From contig NC_084941.1 of NCBI RefSeq assembly GCF_958298935.1, positions 14,110,001-14,174,000 of the forward strand: a stretch of DNA of 64,000 bases, given 5' to 3'. The notes under the pieces were generated by a model. It was not told where the DNA came from and made no database searches. It saw only the letters and a list, made by a program, of their open reading frames with translations. The translations under genes were made by a program, and so were the position numbers. Source of the DNA: Phragmites australis (lineage: Eukaryota > Streptophyta > Magnoliopsida > Poales > Poaceae). This document shows, piece after piece, positions 57,520-64,000 of the stretch; position 1 is the stretch's first letter; each line of letters begins with the position of its first letter.

Positions 57520-58026
57520 TCATCCACCACACCGTTGTCGTCCTCCTTTTCTCACTAGCGTTGTCCTTGGCATTGGCCTCCTCAATGTCGAAGTTGCTCC
57601 TGAGCTCCTCTTTCTCGCTGCCATACCATCCTCTGACTCTTCCTCATGGCCGTAACCCTCCTCTGCTGCTTTCTCTTCCTTTTCTTCCTCCACCTCGTCG
57701 GAGCCTGACGCCGTCTCCTCGTCATACAAGCCTAGTTGCAGTGAGGAGCCCTCCCACCGCACATCAATGTTGTTGTCATCGCTAACCTCCTCTAACTTGA
57801 TGGAGAGCTCAGAGTTGGTCTCCTTTGACGAGACCTCCATGGCCTCCTCCACCTCTGATGACCAACTAAGTGGCGACCATAGTGGGCCCATGTGCGGAGG
57901 AGATGGCGAAGTGAGCATTGGTGGCACGGGGAATGAGCTCGCAACAGGCCGGATTGGAATTGGTGTTTTTTGGGAGGTAGAGAGAGATAGCCGGCCGGTC
58001 GGTGCGAAGTTAAAAGGTCCCGGCAT
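57520..58026 (-). other. GC-rich 168-codon frame, possible captured gene fragment
   Basis: The minus-strand frame begins MPGPFNFAPTGRLSLST, is Pro/Ser-rich for about 55 residues, then carries a long acidic segment (SSEVEEAMEVSSKE, and a Glu-rich run near residues 109-135) and a basic end. Its GC content is far above the AT-rich surroundings. The overall plan (Pro/Ser-rich then acidic) recalls the segment at 12750-13123, also inside a CACTA context. Low complexity makes chance possible and I do not recognise a family. Confidence 0.35.
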
Positions 58027-58320
58027 AAGAGACTAAGCACATTTATTTCTTATGGGTGGTGGGGCAGAACCATGTGTGAGAAGCTTGGCTGCATGGTATC
58101 CGCACAATTCTAGAGTACTGCACACAGTTTTAAAATGGACTTGTTCCTAATATTATCGAGGGCAGATTCACACTGGACCGTGCGAGATACTTGCTATATC
58201 TCTTGGTTCCAGCCATATAGCTTGTCTTATATGGCTTCTAACTAGGACCAAGGGAGATAATTTTATCACACAAGTGCAAATAAACTTTGAGAGATAAGAA
58301 GTCTTGTATGAGCTTTTTAT

Positions 58321-58450
58321 GAGAACTGCTATACGTACGACCCGGACGTACGACTGATCGTTCTGACTAGTATACTGTAGTATGGGTACTATAGCTCGGA
58401 AACTGTAGCACTACGTAGTCGGACGGCTGGGTCGTATGCATAGCATTTTC
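58321..58450. mobile_element. 130-bp MITE with MULE-like target duplication
   Basis: Ends GAGAACTGCTATACGTACGACCC and GGGTCGTATGCATAGCATTTTC form an inverted repeat. GCTTTTTAT precedes it and GCTTTTTTAT follows, a 9-bp direct repeat with one T indel. It interrupts what would otherwise read as a CACTA right end (CTTTTTATAGTAGTG, ending at 58466). Confidence 0.7.
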
Positions 58451-58770
58451 GCTTTTTTATAGTAGTGTAAACCACGGTTCCTGTTGGAGTTCATAGATAC
58501 CTGGAAATGAGCAGCATCATGTGTTGGGGCTGGCGGCAGTTTGCTGGTCCTTGTGAACAACACCAAAATATGCCACTTTTGAGCAGCGTAGGCTTACAAA
58601 TGTTACTTCTTTCTTACCTATACACAGGGCAGGGCTCACAAGGACGAAGATGCAGTACGTACGGCGGTCATCATGCAAGGTGCGAGAATCATTTAGGTGC
58701 ATGTGGCGATAGTGATTCCTATAGATCAAGGCAATTTGTCGGACCTGGTCTTGCATCGATGATCAATTAA

Positions 58771-60086
58771 CATTACTGAAAAATAGAGAAAAGAGATACG
58801 AAATCAGTGACCAATCATACATGAGGCAAAGCAGTATAATATGACCTGTCATTAATAATAAAATGACGGATCATTTTACATCAGCCATAGATGGTAGATA
58901 GTAGTTGTGATCCGACACCTATTACGACTCATAAGTGACGAGTCATTCTAGATCAATCATAGGTGACGGGTAGTAGTTGTGATCTGTTATTAGTAACGGG
59001 TCATAACTTGATCCGTCACTAATGACTAACTCATCAGTGATAGGTCATCCTAACTATAGTCATTAGTGACAGGTCAAATTGTGACCTCACCAGTGACTTG
59101 ATCAATACATAGAGCTATCATTTCATGTATTGTGTGTATATATATTCCCCTAGGTGTTATACATATACTTAGGTTTATGTAGATACGTATACACAATATT
59201 TTTCTCCATGCAAAAGTGCATGTACATATACTCATATATATGTACAGTAGGTAAAAAAATTATTTTTCTCTGATTTTTTCTCACCTCGGAAGCACTAGAA
59301 TAGAAATTATTGTACAATTTTCCTCAAGTTTCATGTAAGGGGTGGAGGCTATGGACACAAACACGTATTCTGAAAATAGTGCAGAAACTTCTGGGGTCGA
59401 GAACTCAATATTTCAAGCCATTTTTGGCTTCAAACAATTCTCCGAACCTAATAAAGTGGGAGAAGAACAGATGTAGCTTTTTCTATAGATGTTCGTAGAG
59501 TAAAAAAAGTCAAAATCAAAGTCTGTATGCAAAAGTTATGCTATTTTTACTAAAAGCACTCTGGGTCGTCTATTTTATTTGTCAAAATAAAAATCAGTCA
59601 TTAGTGATAGATCGTAATAGTAACCCATCACCAGTAACCTTCAGCAAAAAAGTTAAAAGGATAACATCTCTAGCTTTCTTCAGAAAGCACGCGAGGGTGA
59701 GGTGGTAAGGGCACTACGCGCACGATGCTAGGCCGTGGATTTGATTCCGTTGGAACACAAAGTCTTAAAAAAGTATAAAAAATTGCCTATGACACGTGGC
59801 GAGTAGTGATGACCTTGCGTTGGGATGACTCGGATGAATTTTTTTTGATTTTTTGGTATAAAAAACAGAAAAAACGTTGTAATAAGTGATGGGTCATAGT
59901 TATGACCCGTTACCTATGACCTTAATAAGTCACAGGTTAGACATGTTACTTATGACTAGTTATCAGTGACGCGTTCAGGGTGACATATGTTGTACCTATC
60001 ACTTATTACAATTTTAACCCATTACTTTTGCAGTCGTCACCCAATATGATTCTGATCTATCATTTTTGAGATTTTTTCATATAGTA
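58771..60086. mobile_element. CACTA-like element, TGACGGGTCA-type arrays
   Basis: Arrays of GTGACGGGTCAT, ATGACCCGTTACC and variants occupy 58850-59100 and 59590-60060 in both orientations. The right end ATTTTTTCATATAGTA is the imperfect reverse of the CACTATGTGAAAAAA terminus at 40026. The left end near 58771 (CATTACTGAAAAATAGAG) is weaker. The interior (59110-59590) is non-coding. Confidence 0.55.
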
Positions 60087-60552
60087 TAATTACACCACCA
60101 ATAAAGATAATTGATACCGGCCTAGCAGGGGGCTGGATAACTTCCTGTTCTAATGCAACTATGGTATATGGGTGGTATGTCACAACATATGACGACGTTT
60201 GTTGTTACCATGACCATGCTAAATGTGTTGTGGTATGACTAGTTTGAATTTCAATGTTTCCACATTGTTATGCTCCAAAGGCCACACAGAGGGTGGTTTC
60301 CCTTGGTCAAAAAAGTTTGCGCCCTGCAACTACGAGCTTAGTTTAGTTTACCACCTTAACTTCGATACAGTTTTTTTTTCACATCTCTTAACTGCTTGAA
60401 AACTTCAGCATTTCATATTGTTTACTATCAGTAATCTTCCGTTTTTCTGGTGGTGTGACCTTACACAATCCTGGCAACACTTCGGTCTTACCCAACCCAA
60501 TTCGAAAAACTCACTTAAAAGCCTACCTATGAAATTTGATCCACGTGTAACA

Positions 60553-60875
60553 TAGGGAAATTTTTGTTTTTGCCATTACCAAGCATCCTAGTTTTCTTTC
60601 TGCAATAGTGTTTTATCAACTTTTGTTTCGCCATTGGTTTTGTAATTTGTTGTTCATTTTTGCCACTTCTAATTGTTTGTCCAATGGAAAAACGAAAAAA
60701 CAAATTACAAAACTGATGGCAATAATGAACAATAAATTGAAAAACCAATCGAAAAAACAAAGGGAAAAAACGAACAAAAAATTGCTAAACCGATGGCAAA
60801 AATAAAAGTTGATAAAATACGATAGCAGAAACAAAATTAGGATATTTGATAATGGCGGTAACAAAATTTTCCCTA
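60553..60875. mobile_element. fold-back MITE, about 323 bp
   Basis: The left arm TAGGGAAATTTTTGTTTTTGCC is the near-complement of the right arm, which ends GGTAACAAAATTTTCCCTA. The complementarity continues for most of both arms (ACTTTTGTTTCGCCA against TGGCAAAAATAAAAGT; a central AAAAACGAAAAAACAAATTACAAAAC against GTTTTGTAATTTGTTG). A transcript would form a long hairpin. Open frames here on both strands are by-products of the symmetry. Confidence 0.8.
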
Positions 60876-61149
60876 ACCCATACTTACATGTTACGGTGGG
60901 GAGTGCTTCGTGCGTGGCCGCGCGCTAGATACTCTCCTAGCGAGTTATGTCTCTTTCCATATTTGGAAAACCCTCCCACCGGTGAGTTTCCATTTATGTT
61001 CCGACCGGTATTTCCATGGACTGTTGCCACACCATCACCAGGCCCGTCCCTGGCATGTGCGAAGTGAGCAGCCACACAGGGCCCCCAAAAATCAAATGTC
61101 CTCAAATTTAATTTTCTACTAATTACCATTCACTACCTCAACAAATTAT
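60876..61149. other. unclassified repeat fragment
   Basis: A GC-richer stretch with GGGCCCCCAAAAATCAAATG near 61080. The 70-80 codon ORFs on both strands are overlapping frames of the same segment. No domain named with confidence. Confidence 0.3.
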
Positions 61150-61620
61150 CACATATGGTTATTAAGCTCTATCACAGACGATTTTGGTTTCATTTGTGCA
61201 TAAGTGTTTGTGTCATCGAACTTGTCACAGACAGGTAACTATTCGTCTATAATACAGCTACATATAGACGGATCTGATAAACAACTGTGTTTGTAATATA
61301 GCCACACAAATATCAATTTTGCAAGTCTTACAGACGGATTTTCTTTAATAACCGTCTATGTGTATGTAGTGTCACATACAATTTTTGTTCAAAACCGTTA
61401 GTGACTCTTAGATGGTTTTAGACAGAGATTTTAGAAACCGTCTGTTATTGTCTGATGGTTTCCAACGGAGTATGTAAGGAACCGTCTGTGTCCAATGACA
61501 CAGACTATCTTTCTGGCCAAATTTTATATACGTGTTACTTTAAGAATCGTCTGTGTCTATGTATTTTAGATGTATTTATGTAAAAAAATTTGTGTGCCTC
61601 TAACCCCCCTAATTACCAAT
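61150..61620. repeat. CACTA-like left end, ACCGTCTGTG-type array
   Basis: CACATATGGTTATTAAGCTC starts a run of CACAGACGATT, ACCGTCTGTGTC, AACCGTCTGTTA and variants to about 61550, in both orientations. This is a fourth kind of subterminal array. It precedes the Ulp1-like fragment at 62040-62600 and is probably the 3' end of the same minus-strand element. Confidence 0.55.
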
Positions 61621-62039
61621 TTTGCTCCCAAGCGACCATCTGAACATACTACCATATCAAAATATTATGAAACATAGGCAATTATATCACACAGATATAT
61701 GACAACACAGAGCAGAAAACAGAACTCATTATCAAAGTTACACAATATAACAGCACAACACCACATGTACAACATCTCTACATCACATAGCATACACGTC
61801 ACATATAGTTTCTATCCATGCACCACATAGTTCAAACTCACACATCACCAATCTGAATAAAACTCCCCTTTCTTAGCTATTACTTGAGAAACTATGAAAA
61901 GGGCGAGCCATCCTCAAATTTCACTAAGTTTGAAATTGGCCGTTGAGTTGTTAGCGGTTTAAAAGTCTATCGGTAGGGAAAAATATAAGTAATGAGCTTA
62001 TGTAAATAAAGATTGAAATAACAGTGATGATTTACCAAT

Positions 62040-62600
62040 CTTTGAATCTTCATGCATGCTGATGTTTTGCATGTCACGGGCAATGTAGAAGCCGCATGTG
62101 TTGCTCGATGGTTACTGGTAGCACTGGAAATTATAGAAATATATATGTGTAAAGTGGGTCAGAGAAAAAGTAACATTAAGAACATATTTAAAAGATGTCA
62201 CTATACCGGGAATTTGTAGGAATGTTGTAGTTTCGTTGATCTTTTTGTCTGTGCACCTCATTTGAGGCGGATGTATCCCTCAAAAGCTCTCCATGCATGC
62301 AAAAACAATATAAACTAAAGTTGTAGAATTGGAAAAGAACCTCAAATGAACTAACTATAGTCTAACAGAACTCATGTGTCGATAACTTTTGGCACTCTAG
62401 AATAGACACATGATTGCTCCTTTATGTAATCCATATACCACACCCTATTGACTTTAGGAATTATAATCACTAAAACCTAATGACGAACCAAGTTATAGGG
62501 AAAAATGATGTAGTTCTTGGTCTTGAAAAGTGACAATTGATTTACAAGGAACTTAATGATAAATGCTTCATCTCATGAAATCATTTGAAGGGTGAAAATA
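62040..62600 (-). pseudogene. Ulp1-like cysteine protease (C48) fragment of a CACTA-type element
   Basis: The minus strand reads FISWDEAFIIKFL, then KNYIIFPYNLVRH followed by a TGA where Trp is expected, then VLVIIIPKVNRVWYMDYIKE (62590-62400). A later exon reads PSSNTCGFYIARDMQ (about 62112-62065) with a possible donor at 62041. This gives the protease order His (PYN--H-VL), Asp (YMD) and Cys (CGFY) seen in Ulp1/SENP domains carried by plant CACTA and KI-MULE elements. Stops show it is inactive. 61630-62030 and 62150-62340 look like introns or decayed coding. Confidence 0.65.
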
Positions 62601-62699
62601 CCGGGGTCAAGATATGCAACATGTTGTTTGTTTAGCCTATTTTCTTTTATCATGTGCCTATATATACATAACAAATAAGTTAGATGTCATTTATATGGT

Positions 62700-63509
62700 G
62701 GTATGAATGATCAAAAGGTGTGTTTGAATGTCCTTACAATGTGAGTGACATGTCTAGTGCATCAAGATGAAAGAGTCAAACAAATCATTGAAGCCGACAG
62801 CGAAGTAACCTTCATCATTATAGAAATGATTCGGACCATATTTGACAAAGATGTCTACCCTTTTAGCCTTGCATTGTTCCATATAACAATTATAGAGAAC
62901 AACTACATGTATGACATGCCCCCGAGATTTCAAAAGGGGAAAACATCAGTTGGTCATACTTGAATTTGGGGTTCGCACTACGTTTTGTGGGTGGCACATG
63001 ATGCTCTTCCTAGGCAACCTCTTTCTGCTGGACATCCTATTGCTTCTGGACAACCTGTTCGTGTTGGACATTCTCTTGCTAGACATCCTATTAGTGGACA
63101 TCATGTTCATCGATCCCCTTCTCAATGCTCTTTACTTGATGTTCTTGAGGTGTACAAATTGCTGCCGTCACTGAAAATGTTGTGGGTGCACTTGGAGACA
63201 GAGAAAGAATGCTAAGCACCAGAGGGTTCAACTATATATCACTCTTCTTCCATTAGATCCTCTACAGGAGAGCTTCCCCTAGAATCGTGATCTCATTATT
63301 ACAAGGGATCTCCAACTTGTGTGGCACAAAGTTGGGATGGACCATGTCCACCTGAACCACTTCATAGCATTGCCGCACCTCAACACAATGCAATGTCTTC
63401 TGTAGTGGCTACACCTAACCCCTTGTGACCTCAATGGTGAAACTACTAGGCCTAAATACAAGGGCACATGGCATTGGCCCATTGTGGTCATCTATGGGAT
63501 CATGGTATA
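62700..63509. other. CACTA-type interior, no frame named
   Basis: Both strands have short ORFs; 62985-63215 contains repeated GGACATCCTATT/GGACAACCTGTTC words. It is likely the decayed upstream coding part of the Ulp1-bearing element. No domain is recognised. Confidence 0.35.
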
Positions 63510-64000
63510 CACTACGTAAGAAATCATGAAAGGAGACACGTCATTAGTGACGGCTCCTCAGTACGCTTCAATAATGCACTATTAGTGATGGGTCCAGTGA
63601 CGACTCATCACTAACGTGTGGCCCAAGCCGGGATGCAGTCATGACCCGTCAGTAATGAGGATTCATTAGTGACGGCGAGCGAACGACCCGTGACTAAAGA
63701 TATTAGTGACAGGTCATATTAAAGTCCGTCACTAATAATTCAGTTATTAGTGACGTGTATATGGGGCACACTTCACTAAATGTAGCCTACTCATTAGTGA
63801 CGGATCGTTATGATACCCATCACTAATATTAAAGTAATTAGTGACGGGTTGTAGTTGTTACCATCACTAATGACTAACTCAATAGTGATGGATGTCCTTA
63901 TCACCCGTTACTAATTTCTTCACTGGCCACTACTATCTGCTCGACTAGTCTTATCCGCCCATTTATCTATCTCGACTACTCTCATCTCCGCTCACGTCCA
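63510..64000. mobile_element. CACTA-like left end (TGACGGGTC-type), continues past window
   Basis: CACTACGTAAGAAATCATGA at 63510 begins an array of TTAGTGACGGGTC, GACCCGTCAGTAATG and variants in both orientations up to about 63920. The subterminal words match those of 58771-60086. The right end lies outside the window. Confidence 0.65.

Noticed and set aside
60527..60864. Hydrophobic open frames on both strands as a membrane protein gene.
   Set aside because: They arise from the inverted-repeat symmetry of the fold-back MITE and its A/T-rich runs.

Overview
The window is intergenic plant nuclear DNA, almost certainly from a grass and probably a panicoid (inference). The evidence is its transposon content: Sirevirus-like Ty1/copia gag and LTR sequence, a Tat-type gypsy leader with a TGGCGCC primer site, 3-kb TGTAACACCC...GGGTGTTACA gypsy LTRs, CACTA elements with CACTACTACA termini, MULE and hAT transposase remnants, and MITEs. 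I see no rRNA, tRNA or CRISPR and no prokaryote-type operon.

The one convincing intact host gene lies on the minus strand at 13653-15173. It is a three-exon bHLH transcription factor of the FAMA/bHLH94-like Ia group, 316 residues, with clean phase-0 splice sites, a His/Glu/Arg basic region and an upstream TATA box. It sits between two short non-autonomous CACTA elements, 12328-13474 (TSD ATC) and 17245-18384 (TSD TAT). A much weaker host-gene candidate is a pair of exon-like stretches on the minus strand at 37729-38110.

Layout: 1-8475 is a Sirevirus remnant (gag at 5-822, then LTR-like sequence) split by a complete but decayed minus-strand copia element at 2515-7517 (TSD GTAAG). 8476-9640 is a truncated MULE transposase. 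11690-12190 is a gypsy protease scrap. 18388-20570 is the 5' end of a Tat-type gypsy element. Into its gag went a non-autonomous element (20576-29754, small LTRs, inner tandem repeats), which itself holds a 3-kb solo gypsy LTR (20896-23931, TSD GTACT). 29801-35425 is an old copia element with a truncated 5' LTR. 35426-42600 is mostly non-coding with a Tourist-like MITE, two CACTA left ends and a hAT fragment. 42641-48654 is a minus-strand gypsy element with an extra reading frame before gag, cut off inside its RT region. 48655-64000 is a field of DNA transposons: CACTA ends and coding fragments (a TNPA/Transposase_24-like gene, a Ulp1-like protease), a hAT DUF659 transposase, a Ds-like end, fold-back MITEs and a MITE inserted in a CACTA terminus.

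Most elements are inactive. The most interesting points are the nested insertion record, the matching primer-binding site shared by the non-autonomous element and the Tat element it sits in, the extra open frame in the 3-kb-LTR gypsy family, and possible captured gene pieces inside CACTA elements. I found no clear evidence of a new defence or regulatory system.
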